Source: CAYLJJ01 sp964384025 (GTDB lineage: Bacteria; Myxococcota_A; Bradymonadia; UBA7976; UBA1532). Taken from it: 64,000 nt of DNA. Under the pieces are notes generated by a model. It did not search any database and had not been told where the DNA came from. It worked only from the letters and a program-made list of their open reading frames with translations. Each line of letters begins with the position of its first letter. Position 1 is the first letter of the stretch. The DNA lies in contig CAYLJJ010000007.1 in the NCBI GenBank assembly GCA_964384025.1, forward strand, positions 1-64,000. Reading direction: 5' to 3'. Below, piece by piece: positions 1 to 8,800 of the stretch. Both the position numbers and the translations under genes were made by a program.

Positions 1-86
1 TACCCGCGCTCATAGACCACGGCCTCATCGCTGCCTAAAAATGACCGGACTATTGCAACAACCTTATCAGCATTATAGAATTGCAT
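1..86 (-). CDS. N-terminal fragment of an unidentified protein (runs off left edge)
   Basis: Reading leftward from an ATG at 86 the frame stays open to the window edge, giving about 28 residues starting MQFYNADKVVAIVR. A GAGG sequence lies seven bases upstream of the ATG, a reasonable ribosome binding site. The peptide is too short to assign to a family. It would be divergent from the gene at 113 with only 26 bases between the two start codons, which is tight for two promoters, so this call is tentative. Confidence 0.35.
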   Translation of the reverse strand, partial: MQFYNADKVVAIVRSFLGSDEAVVYERG

Positions 87-112
87 AACTGCGCCTCAGC
101 GAGTAAAGCAAA

Positions 113-2851
113 ATGCGATGGATCGCTCTCGTCCTTCTCCCCTCTATTGCCTTGGCAATACCCAACACAATCCAACAAACAGGCTTCTTAACAGATGCTC
201 AAGGAACCCCCCGGGAGGGTCTGACCAGCTTGGGATTTGGCCTCTACGGACAAGCTGAGGGAGGGGCTTTGTTATGGTCCGAAGAGCATGATCTCAACGT
301 CAACGAGGGTTACTACAGCGTTGAATTAGGGGTTCAATCCCCCTTCGGAGATGTTTTTGATAGTGGAAGTCGTTTTTTAGAAGTGGGTATAGATGGAATA
401 GGAATGTTGCCTCGCATTCGACTTTCTAGTGTACCTTATGCTCTAATATCTAAAAATGTGACTGGAGACATCACTCCTCGTAGCATTCATGTAGGAGGTC
501 AACAGATTATTGACATTGATGGAAATTGGGTTGGGCCTGGTTTGCCTGGAGAGAATGGGGGCGTTGGTTATGATACTCCTCAAGAGGTTCTGACCGCGCT
601 TAAGGTTGTCGATGGCGCTGGAAGCGGCCTAGACGCAGATACTCTTGATGGAATCAGTAGCGCTGCCTTTCTTCAGAATGGCGACCAAATCATGGTTCTT
701 GTTCTAGAAGCTGATGGTACTGGTAGTGGTCTGGATGCTGACCGCCTCGATGGCCATGATAGCAGCACATTCATCCGTACAGCTGCTCAACTAATAGAAT
801 TGCTTTTAACTATCGATGGTGATGGGAGCAACTTGGATGCAGATCGTCTTGATGGACATGACAGTAGCGTTTTCATCCGAAATGCGGCCCAACTCATGAA
901 TTTGCTTTTAGCATCTGATGGTTCAGGCAGTAGTTTGGACGCAGATCGTCTTGATGGTCATGACAGCAGTGTTTTTATCCGTAATGACGATCCAGCCTCT
1001 CCCTCAGTAATTCTTGATTTGATCCTCACCGTCGATGGTGAAAATTCAGGAATAGATGCTGATCGTCTCGATAACTTACATGCCAGCAAGTTCATGCGTG
1101 TAGATGCAGATACAGGAACATCTGGAGATCTTAGTGTAGGTGGAACAATCCTTGTCGAACAAATCCAATTTTCAGACGGAACACTTCAAAATACTGCAGT
1201 CAATAATGGTGCAGTTTTTGACCAAGATCTGAATACTTTTGATTCAACTCGGTTTGTTGGAGTATCAATTCTTCCAAAATCGTTATTGCCAACTCGACAA
1301 AGCGAATTTCATGAAGATTATGTGTCAGCTTCAGGACACACAATTTCAGCTACAGGATTAGGTAATGGATATGACCTGTTTGCTGTTACAGAAGCAGCTG
1401 GTGTTGCTCGATTTAGCCCAGCTACTGGTGCTACCATAACATATGAGTTTGCTGGAAACAAAAGAACAATCACACAATATACATTAGGGGGATATTGTTG
1501 TTCACGTTTCCCGAAGGATTGGACATTCCAAGGGTGGGATGGTAGCTCATGGATCATCTTGGATACTCAAAGCGAACAAATAGCGTGGTCAAACGCTGAA
1601 ATAAAAGAATATAATCTTCCCCCGGAATCACAAAATCCATATCAGAAATTTAGGATCAATGTAACCAGCAATAACGGTGATGCAAATTGGATCGATATAC
1701 TGAATTGGGAACTTCGAGGTTATGAAGATGCTTCTGTGGTTATAGCAGGTGGAAATATCGACATATCAGGAAGTTTTTCGGCAGGCGGAGCTGCAAATCT
1801 TGGAAGAATCAATTTTCATGATGGAACGACTCAAATAGCAGATGGGAATATTGACATATCAGGAAGTTTTTCGGCAGGCGGAGCTGCAAATCTTGGAAGA
1901 ATCAATTTTCATGATGGAACGACTCAAATAGCAGATGGGAATATTGACATATCAGGTAATTTATCAACAGGCGGCGATGTAAATCTTGGAAGAATCAATT
2001 TTCATGATGGAACGACTCAAGTTACAGCTTGGACTGGTTTTAATCAAGACTTGAATATTGAAGATTCCCCTCAGTTTTCTGAAATTTCAATTCACCCTCC
2101 AATATTATTGCCTACTAGACAGAGTGAGTTTCATGAAGACTATGTATCTGCTTCAGGCCATACTATTTCATCAACAGGATTGGGGAATGGATATGATCTT
2201 TTTGCAGTTACAGAAGCAGCTGGCGTTGCTAGATTTAGCCCTGTTGCCGGTGCTACCATTATATATGAATTCGCAGGAAGCAAAAGAGTAATCACACAAT
2301 ATACATTAGGGGGATATTGCTGTTCACGGTTCCCTAAAAACTGGACGTTCCAAGGATGGGATGGGAATTCTTGGGTTGTTTTAGACACAAAAAACGAGCA
2401 AGGGGGATGGTCAAATGCTGAAATAAGAGAATATGATATCCCAGTTGAACTACAAAGCCCTTACCAAAAATACAAAATCAATGTAACTCAAAATACTGGT
2501 GATGCAAATTGGATTGACATCATTAATTGGGAACTTCGTGGATATGAATATGCTGTTGTAGGTATATCAGGCGGGAATCTTTCCATCTCAGGTACAGTTG
2601 ATGGTGTGGACATCTCACAGAATATCGATCAAGATGTTCGTACAATATCTTCACCGAGTTTCTCGGGATTGACGATCAATGGAAATTTGGGCATTGGAAC
2701 CGCGGACCCAGGCAGCAAATTATCTATAATGGATCTTCCATCTGGAGGAACAGATGCAGTCACCGGCGGAAATCTATTAGGAGCACTTTGTATTACAGAT
2801 GAAGGCAATGTGTATATCGATACAGATGGTGTTTGTAGCAATTCACGCTGA
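113..2851 (+). CDS. repeat-built secreted surface protein with two discoidin-like domains
   Basis: A 912-residue protein with an N-terminal signal peptide (hydrophobic residues 3-16). Residues about 17-115 match a domain common on bacterial secreted proteins (Q-G-F-L-T-D...LRLSSVPYAL pattern). Residues 165-330 hold five copies of a D-G-x-G-S-x-L-D-A-D-x-L-D-G-x-x-S-S-x-F motif, as in fibre-like proteins. Two 148-residue modules (about 391-538 and 665-812) resemble F5/8 type C discoidin folds (P-x-x-W-T-F-Q-G-W-D-G-x-S-W), which usually bind glycans. Between them are 31-residue tandem repeats. The C-terminus has an I-G-T-x-x-P-x-x-K-L-S-I motif and two Cys. The gene is visibly AT-rich (20 and 25 G+C in two 60-base samples against 34 in a distant neighbour), suggesting transfer. 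The ribosome site before the ATG is weak. Function as an adhesin is inferred. Confidence 0.75.
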   Translation: MRWIALVLLPSIALAIPNTIQQTGFLTDAQGTPREGLTSLGFGLYGQAEGGALLWSEEHDLNVNEGYYSVELGVQSPFGDVFDSGSRFLEVGIDGIGMLPRIRLSSVPYALISKNVTGDITPRSIHVGGQQIIDIDGNWVGPGLPGENGGVGYDTPQEVLTALKVVDGAGSGLDADTLDGISSAAFLQNGDQIMVLVLEADGTGSGLDADRLDGHDSSTFIRTAAQLIELLLTIDGDGSNLDADRLDGHDSSVFIRNAAQLMNLLLASDGSGSSLDADRLDGHDSSVFIRNDDPASPSVILDLILTVDGENSGIDADRLDNLHASKFMRVDADTGTSGDLSVGGTILVEQIQFSDGTLQNTAVNNGAVFDQDLNTFDSTRFVGVSILPKSLLPTRQSEFHEDYVSASGHTISATGLGNGYDLFAVTEAAGVARFSPATGATITYEFAGNKRTITQYTLGGYCCSRFPKDWTFQGWDGSSWIILDTQSEQIAWSNAEIKEYNLPPESQNPYQKFRINVTSNNGDANWIDILNWELRGYEDASVVIAGGNIDISGSFSAGGAANLGRINFHDGTTQIADGNIDISGSFSAGGAANLGRINFHDGTTQIADGNIDISGNLSTGGDVNLGRINFHDGTTQVTAWTGFNQDLNIEDSPQFSEISIHPPILLPTRQSEFHEDYVSASGHTISSTGLGNGYDLFAVTEAAGVARFSPVAGATIIYEFAGSKRVITQYTLGGYCCSRFPKNWTFQGWDGNSWVVLDTKNEQGGWSNAEIREYDIPVELQSPYQKYKINVTQNTGDANWIDIINWELRGYEYAVVGISGGNLSISGTVDGVDISQNIDQDVRTISSPSFSGLTINGNLGIGTADPGSKLSIMDLPSGGTDAVTGGNLLGALCITDEGNVYIDTDGVCSNSR
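1283..1726 (+). repeat. discoidin-like module, copy 1 of a long internal duplication
   Basis: A 444-base coding segment beginning LLPTRQSEFHEDY and ending WELRGYE. It recurs in the same frame and at the same length at 2105-2548. By eye about 25 of 148 residues differ. The pair reflects an intragenic duplication that has since diverged moderately. Confidence 0.85.
1751..2023 (+). repeat. 93-base tandem repeat, about 2.9 units, in frame
   Basis: Units at 1751-1843, 1844-1936 and 1937-2023 each encode a 31-residue block beginning GNIDISG and containing LGRINFHDGTTQ. Units 1 and 2 differ at only two bases, both synonymous. Unit 3 has diverged in its middle. The unit is a multiple of three, so copy-number change keeps the frame and would alter protein length. 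Confidence 0.9.
2105..2548 (+). repeat. discoidin-like module, copy 2 of a long internal duplication
   Basis: Second 444-base copy of the module at 1283-1726. Both copies keep the Y-C-C-S-R-F-P-K core and the closing D-A-N-W-I-D motif. Many of the changes are conservative (I/V, K/R, F/Y), so both copies appear to be under selection. Confidence 0.85.
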
Positions 2852-2892
2852 AGATAAAGTATAAAACCCGCTCGTTCCGTTTTAAGTTATCT
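2852..2892 (+). terminator. possible hairpin terminator after the surface-protein gene
   Basis: Immediately after the stop codon, AGATAA (2852-2857) can pair with TTATCT (2887-2892), and inside it AAAAC (2863-2867) with GTTTT (2879-2883). The stem is AT-rich with an internal loop and no long T run follows, so it is weak. Confidence 0.25.
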
Positions 2893-3408
2893 GAAATGAG
2901 ATCAATGTCTTGCTGGTTTCCCACGCCATAAATGACTCTCTTGTAGTCACTGCCATGAGCCCACTGAGCAGAAGGGCTTGGCAGTGAGATCATTGTCTAT
3001 TCGCAAAAAAGCAAATTTAAGCAGCTGATATCGCTAAGGACTACCGAAAACGGAACGATCAGGCAAAATGATTGTCAGAATCAAGTTTAATCCTATCGAA
3101 GATTAAAGATTATTCAGCATCTATTGACACCATTTCATACACAATCACCGTCCAATAAGACTTTGCTTTTCTTTTTTTTTAAAGAAACTGTCAGCCTATC
3201 CGGTTAATCTAAGAAACACAGCCCCTATGTCAGGCATATAATCCGAATTTACAGCTGCTAAAACAACAACAAACATCATCTTTAAGTCCATTCTATTTCT
3301 TACTAAGAATATTTCACCCATAAATCGGCTTACCGAAGCCATATTTCAGGCTCCCCAACTGGTTGGCAATTAATCGTAGTTCATACGAGCAACGAGTTCA
3401 AACAAAGC
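2893..3408. other. AT-rich intergenic stretch without a recognisable gene
   Basis: About 500 bases with no credible coding frame: open frames are short, lack ribosome sites and show no protein-like composition. It holds the stem-loop at 2947-2987, an 11-base inverted pair (CGTTCCGTTTT at 2873-2883 and its complement at 3047-3057) and a T-rich run near 3168-3180. It may be the non-coding edge of a foreign segment that includes the upstream surface-protein gene. Confidence 0.5.
2947..2987. repeat. imperfect inverted repeat (stem-loop) in intergenic DNA
   Basis: TCACTGCCA at 2947-2955 pairs perfectly with TGGCAGTGA at 2979-2987. GCCC (2959-2962) and GGGC (2974-2977) extend the stem after a small bulge. 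No T tract follows. It may be an RNA hairpin or a relic of a small mobile repeat. Confidence 0.4.
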
Positions 3409-3705
3409 CTAAATCAGAGCATATCGAGCTGGGTTCTCTTGGGGACAGAGTTCATCCAAGAAAAGGTTGAGGATGCGCCGAACACGATCAAGGCCCAGGA
3501 GGATGATTGCCTGGGCGCTGTTCCGAATCTGCCAACGACCTCGGCAAAACATCTCAGCCTGAACTTTAATGCGGAGAGCCAAAGGTTCGATGGCATCGAT
3601 CCAGCGCCCGACACGATCTGCGCTCGCTTGAGAATCTTGAAGGAGCAACTCCAAGTTCATCGCTTGGCGAAACAATCCCTCTTGTGTCTGATGCTCGACC
3701 CACAT
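3409..3705 (-). CDS. small protein with an HDOD-like C-terminal half
   Basis: A 98-residue frame with an ATG at 3705 preceded by AGGTGA at good spacing. The base composition returns to that of the host genes. The sequence is helix-rich. Residues about 62-86 (N-S-A-Q-A-I-I-L-L-G-L-D-R-V-R-R-I) resemble the S-x-x-Q-A-I-x-L-L-G-L-x-x-V-R core of HDOD signalling domains, but the rest of that domain is missing, so this may be a truncated relic or a coincidental helix. It is the only reading of this stretch with a convincing ribosome site. It is divergent from the OmpA-family gene at 3917. Confidence 0.5.
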   Translation of the reverse strand: MWVEHQTQEGLFRQAMNLELLLQDSQASADRVGRWIDAIEPLALRIKVQAEMFCRGRWQIRNSAQAIILLGLDRVRRILNLFLDELCPQENPARYALI

Positions 3706-3811
3706 CTCATCACCTATTTTTGGCTAAGTATATCCGCTGGACCCGCTCGGCTCATCGACCTCCACTCTCTGAGCTTGAGAAGAAAAAATAAAAAGGCGAG
3801 ATTATCCGGCG

Positions 3812-3827
3812 TATGAGCGCTCTCATA
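3812..3827. promoter_or_regulatory. perfect 6-base inverted repeat, candidate operator
   Basis: TATGAG (3812-3817) and CTCATA (3822-3827) are exact complements separated by four bases, in the intergenic region between the divergent genes at 3705 and 3917. The right arm overlaps the candidate minus-strand -10 element. The operator role is inferred from position only. Confidence 0.3.
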
Positions 3828-3852
3828 ATGAGTTGAAGCTCAAGTAAGTCAA
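3823..3852 (-). promoter_or_regulatory. candidate sigma70-type promoter for the gene at 3705
   Basis: On the minus strand, TTGACT (complement of 3847-3852) lies 18 bases before TTATGA (complement of 3823-3828). Five of six bases match the -35 consensus, but the -10 match is weak. It would give a leader of about 115 bases. Confidence 0.25.
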
Positions 3853-3916
3853 GGATAAGGGAAGAGTTTTAAGCCCCCAGGCTGCTAGACTGCCTCCTTT
3901 GACTCTGGAAGGATTT

Positions 3917-5866
3917 ATGATCTCTCTCCTGCTCTTTATCTTTCTCTCTGCGCCTGGAAAACCCAGCCCTGATGTCGCTCCCAAGAGCAGCAAAGGCGCT
4001 CCAGGCAAAGTCAAAGAGGATCAGGGGGTTGCGAAGCTGAAGCCAGCCCCCCCCAGCCGCTCTGCTGCTCAACAGATGCCCAGCCTCATGGGCGCCAACG
4101 GCCTCTATCGGCTCTGGTCTGCTGATCCAGGCTTAGAGAGCAGCATCCGCTTAAAGATCAGCCTTTTCACCTTTGAGAGCGATGATTTCCCCCTCAAGGG
4201 AGCCCAGAACCAATACACCGCCACGGCCCTCAGCTTGGCCTGGAGCCCACTCTCTTTTTTGGAGGCCTTTGGCTCTGTTCGCAACAGCAGCAACCTCAAC
4301 AATCAAAGTCGCCCTGAGCTGATCCAGACTCAAGGAGATCTCTCTCTGGGTTTTAAGTTGGGCTACTTTCTGCGCCCCGATATGGCTCTGGGATTTGGGG
4401 CCGCGACCCATCTCATCAGTGGCCTTGGAGAGGGGGGGATCGCCAGCGCCAACTATGATCTAAGGCTCCTGACAACCCTTGATCTTAAGCGCAACCAGAC
4501 CGCTCCCATCCGATGGCATTTGGAATTAAGCTATCTCTTTGAAAACTCAGAAACTCTCTACTCCGGCGAGCTGGAGGAGCCCTCCCTTGTGCAGGAGTGG
4601 GGACTTCAGACCGCGCGCTATGATCGCATGACTCTGAGGAGCGCTCTGGAGGTCCCTTTCCGCTATGTTGCTCCCTATCTGGAGTATCGCATCAGCCTGC
4701 CCTTTGAGGTGGAGCTGAATCGACGCTCTGAGGACAGCCCCTTAAAGCCCAGCTTTGCCTCCACTCCTCACAGTCTAAGTGCGGGGCTCAGAGGCTTTCC
4801 GCTGCCCAGATTGGGTTTAGAGAGCGCGCTGCTCTTTGGGTTCAGCGATGAGCCCTACTCAGGTATCCCTGCGACGCCCCCCTGGATGCTTCACCTGGGG
4901 CTCTCCTATACCCTCGATCCCCAGGCTCAAAAGAGAGTCCAAGCGCCGCCTCCATCGCCTCCACCGCCTCCACCCAAGCCTGAGCTCTTAAAGCTCTCAG
5001 GGCTGATCCTTGATGCTCAGAGCGGTGCAGCTATCTCTGGCGCTCAGGTCAGCTCAGGGAGAGGACGCAGCCCCCAACTCACAGATCATCAAGGCCGCTT
5101 TGAGGGTTATATGCTGCCCCCTGGAAACTTGAACCTCTCGGTTCAAGCTGAGGGCTATCAAAAAATCCGCAGCCAACATCAGTTGAAGTTGGATAAGCCG
5201 CTGAGCCTCAAGATCAAGCTCAAGCCGATCCCCAAGACTGAGTTTGAGCTGCGCAGCTTTGATCATCTGGGTAAGGCGCTCCAAACTGAGGTTGAGTTAG
5301 GAGGCTTAAAGGGCAGCTCCAGCGCCACAGCTCCCTTTAAAGGCAGCTTGGCTCCAGGAGAGCATAGCCTCAGCCTCAGGGCTCCAGGCTTTAAGGAGCT
5401 TAAGAAGAGGGTCGAGCTTCAGGGAGCACGCCAAGACCTGCGCTTTGTCCTCCAACCAGAAGCGGTTCAACAAAAGAGCAGGAGCGGCCGTCCCTTGGCG
5501 GAGCTGAGGGGGCGTCGTTTGATCATCCGTAGGAAGGTTCAATTCCACAAAAACTCCTCTCGCCTCAAGAAGCGCTCTAAGGCTGCCTTAAACGCCCTAG
5601 CTGCTGTGCTCAGAGCCCACCCAGAGCTCAAGAAGCTTCGCATCGCGGGACACACAGACAGCCGCGGGGGACGCAAAGTCAATCTCCGCCTTAGCGCTGA
5701 CCGGGCCTTATCCGTAAAGTCATATTTGGTGTCTGCTGGGATCGCCCCTATACGCCTAAGAACCAAGGGCTATGGACCTGATAAGCCCATCGCTCCCAAC
5801 ATCAGCGCTCGGGGTCGAGAAAAGAACCGTCGGATTGAGTTCAGTGTTTTGGAGTTGAAGCGATGA
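3917..5866 (+). CDS. OmpA-family outer-membrane protein with carboxypeptidase-regulatory-like domains
   Basis: A 649-residue protein. The ATG at 3917 is chosen over an upstream in-frame TTG at 3899 because GGAAGG lies just before it and a signal peptide (MISLLLFIFLSA) then starts at residue 1. Residues about 60-340 are beta-rich like an outer-membrane barrel. A proline-rich linker (about 343-352) follows, then a carboxypeptidase-regulatory-like domain (about 355-438), a second similar or PEGA-like domain (about 441-511), and a C-terminal OmpA domain (about 528-649) with the G-H-T-D-S-R-G peptidoglycan-binding motif and closing N-R-R-I-E-F. It likely anchors the outer membrane to peptidoglycan. 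Its stop overlaps the start of the giant Cys-rich lipoprotein (ATGA at 5863), so the two are probably made together. Confidence 0.85.
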   Translation: MISLLLFIFLSAPGKPSPDVAPKSSKGAPGKVKEDQGVAKLKPAPPSRSAAQQMPSLMGANGLYRLWSADPGLESSIRLKISLFTFESDDFPLKGAQNQYTATALSLAWSPLSFLEAFGSVRNSSNLNNQSRPELIQTQGDLSLGFKLGYFLRPDMALGFGAATHLISGLGEGGIASANYDLRLLTTLDLKRNQTAPIRWHLELSYLFENSETLYSGELEEPSLVQEWGLQTARYDRMTLRSALEVPFRYVAPYLEYRISLPFEVELNRRSEDSPLKPSFASTPHSLSAGLRGFPLPRLGLESALLFGFSDEPYSGIPATPPWMLHLGLSYTLDPQAQKRVQAPPPSPPPPPPKPELLKLSGLILDAQSGAAISGAQVSSGRGRSPQLTDHQGRFEGYMLPPGNLNLSVQAEGYQKIRSQHQLKLDKPLSLKIKLKPIPKTEFELRSFDHLGKALQTEVELGGLKGSSSATAPFKGSLAPGEHSLSLRAPGFKELKKRVELQGARQDLRFVLQPEAVQQKSRSGRPLAELRGRRLIIRRKVQFHKNSSRLKKRSKAALNALAAVLRAHPELKKLRIAGHTDSRGGRKVNLRLSADRALSVKSYLVSAGIAPIRLRTKGYGPDKPIAPNISARGREKNRRIEFSVLELKR

Positions 5867-8800
5867 AAGCCCACAGCCTGTTTTTCCTCCTGCTCTTTGG
5901 TTTGGGCTGTGGTCGCTCCAGCTTGGAGTGTCAGAGCCCTTCTGATTGCCTCGCCGGACAAACCTGCGTCGCCCTCCACTGCGTTGAGGGTCCTCCCTGT
6001 GTCGAGACCCTTTGTCCTACAGGGCAGGTCTGTGTCTCGGAGATCTGTGTCCCTGAGTCTCTCCTGAGTGGAGCGTGTGGGGAGGAGATACCCTGCCCCG
6101 ACGGCCAACACTGTGTTGATGGCAGCTGCGCCTATCCCCTGGATGCTTCTCTAGAGTGTCAGGAGGATCGAGATTGCCTGGGTGGCTTCTGTATCCAGGG
6201 GCGCTGTGAGCAGCTCAGCTGTGTCGATGATGAGGAATGTGCCCCCAACATCTGCCGAGATGGCCTCTGCCAGATGCCCTGTGTAAAGCACAGCGATTGT
6301 CTTGGCGGCATCTGTGACATGAGCAGCAGGATCTGCATCGAGTACTGCACACAGCATAGACATTGCGATCCTCTCCTCTGCTCTGTAGAGGGCGATTGTG
6401 TCCTCTGCCTAGATGATTTTGACTGTGAACATGGAGAGATCTGCGAGCAGGGGTTCTGTTATTCGGGGGGCTGTATTTTTGATGAAGATTGCCCCCCAGG
6501 GGAGATCTGTTTGGAGGAGCAAGCTCACTGTATCCGGCCAGAGGGCTGTCGAGATGACCTCGACTGTGCTCCCCTGGAGAGCTGCATCGAAGGGGAGTGT
6601 CTCTTCTGGGGTTGCCTTGGAGATCTGGACTGCCACCCCCATGAACAGTGCCTTGAGGGGATCTGTGAGGTCAGCCCCAACTGCCGCTCAGATCGCGACT
6701 GTGGAGGAGAGCACTGGATCTGCATTGATGGAGAGTGTTTTTTGGAGCCTGAGTGTCGAGAGGATTGGGAGTGTTCTCCTGGGATGTTCTGCCAGGATGG
6801 GCTCTGCCAGGAGCGAATTGAGTGCCGTGGGAATGGTGATTGTCTCCCTGGCTTCCTCTGTACCGAGGGGCGCTGTACCTTTAGCCCCGAGTGTCTAGAG
6901 GATTGGCAATGCCCCCCACGGATGCGCTGTGAGGCGGAGCGCTGCATCGATGACCTCTGCTTCCGCAACAGCGACTGTCCTCCTGGCTTGGTCTGCGAGG
7001 AGGGGATCTGTCTCTTTGGTCCAGAGTGTCGACGCGATGGAGATTGCCCCTTTGGGATGGCCTGTGAAGCGGAGCGCTGTGTGGAGATTCCTCTCTGTCA
7101 CAGCCATGATCAGTGCCCTGAAGGCTTCCTCTGTGAGACGGGACGCTGCCTCCTGGCGAACTGCAATGGGGATTGGGAGTGCCCCTTTGGTACCCGCTGT
7201 CGTGAGGGCCTTTGTCGTCCCCCAAACTGTAGAGAGGATCAGGAGTGTGGCCCCCATCAAGCTTGCTTGGCTGGATTCTGTGAGGCGGTAGAGTGTGTCG
7301 ATGCTTGGGACTGCCCTATAGGCAGTGAGTGTCGCAGCCATCGCTGTCTGCGTGTGCCTGACTGCCGTCGAGATGAGGAGTGTGCGCCTGGACATCAGTG
7401 CCTCAATGAGCGCTGTGTGCCCATCGGCTGTGTCAACGATCGAGATTGCGCAGAGGATGAGCAGTGTGAGCTTGGGCGCTGCTTGGCGGCGGAGTGTCGT
7501 GAAGATTGGCACTGCGGTCCTGAGGCTCACTGCGTCAGTCTGCGCTGTATTCCGGAGTTGGAGTGTCAGGGGCCACAGGACTGCCCCAACCCGCTGCGCT
7601 GCCTGGATGGTCAGTGTCGTCTAGCAGATCAGTGCCAAGAGGATGATGACTGTCCTCCAGGTCTGGATTGCAACTTGGGCCTCTGCGCCCACATCCCGCC
7701 ACCCGATTGCCTACGAGACGCAGACTGTAACCCAGGGTTTAGTTGTGAGTTGGGCTTCTGTGTAGGTCGCCCATTGAACTGCCATCGAGATCTGGACTGT
7801 GGCCCAGGCTTTCGCTGTGAAGAGCAGCGCTGTGTTGCCCAGGGGTGCTTGCAGGATCAGGAGTGTGCCCCTGGTGAGATCTGTGATCAGGGGCAATGTA
7901 TCCCTAGGCCTGATTGCCGAGAGGATCGCGAGTGCGGCCCAGGTGAGGTGTGTCGAGGCGGGCGCTGTCTCTTTGTAGGGGAGTGTCGTGAGGATCGAGA
8001 CTGCCCTGCGCGGATGAGCTGTAGGGCGTTCCGCTGTGAAGCTCAACCAGACTGTGATCAAGATCGCCTCTGTGAAGCGGGTCTGGAGTGCATCAATGGC
8101 CTCTGTATCCCGGTGGGCTTCTGTGAGAGAGACGCTGACTGTGGCCCTGGCCTCCGCTGCTTAGAGCAGCGCTGTCGTCCAGAATGCTTGGAGGATGGAG
8201 AGTGTGAGCCAGGAGAGAGTTGTCGTCAGGGTCGCTGCCTCTTCACGGGCGAATGTCGTCAGGATCGAGACTGCCCCGAGCCTCTTCGTTGCCAGGAGTT
8301 CCACTGTCTTCCGCCTCTAGAGTGTGAGCGCCATGAGGAGTGTGGACCGGGGGAGATCTGCAACCGGGGGATCTGTATCTTTACGGGTGATTGCCACCAG
8401 GATCTGGACTGTGCTCCCGGTCAGAGCTGTATCGACTTCCTCTGCCAAGTTACTCAGGACTGCCGACGCGATGAGGACTGTCCTCTGGAGGAGCGTTGCA
8501 TTGAGGGTCGCTGTCTCTTTATGGGGGAGTGTCGCGTCAACCGAGACTGTGGCCCTCTCTTCTCCTGTATCGAGCAGCGCTGTGTAGAGACCGGGCGCTG
8601 TGAGCGTGATCTGGATTGTGAAGCACTGGGGAAGATCTGTGATCCTCTCAACCGGACCTGCATTCTTGAGGGGCTCTGTTTGGAGGATCAAGAGTGTCCG
8701 TTGGGGGAGCGTTGCATTGGAGGCCTCTGTCGCGAGGTGGATCACTGTCGAGATGATCGAGACTGTGAACCTCAACAGTACTGCGCCTCCTCGCGCTGTG

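Noticed and set aside
2793..2993. Minus-strand frame of 66 codons overlapping the end of the surface-protein gene
   Set aside because: It overlaps a well-supported gene, lies in AT-rich DNA and has no ribosome site or recognisable composition.
3439..3816. Plus-strand frame of 125 codons opposite the small gene at 3409-3705
   Set aside because: No ribosome site before its start and no family pattern; the minus-strand frame has both a ribosome site and an HDOD-like core.
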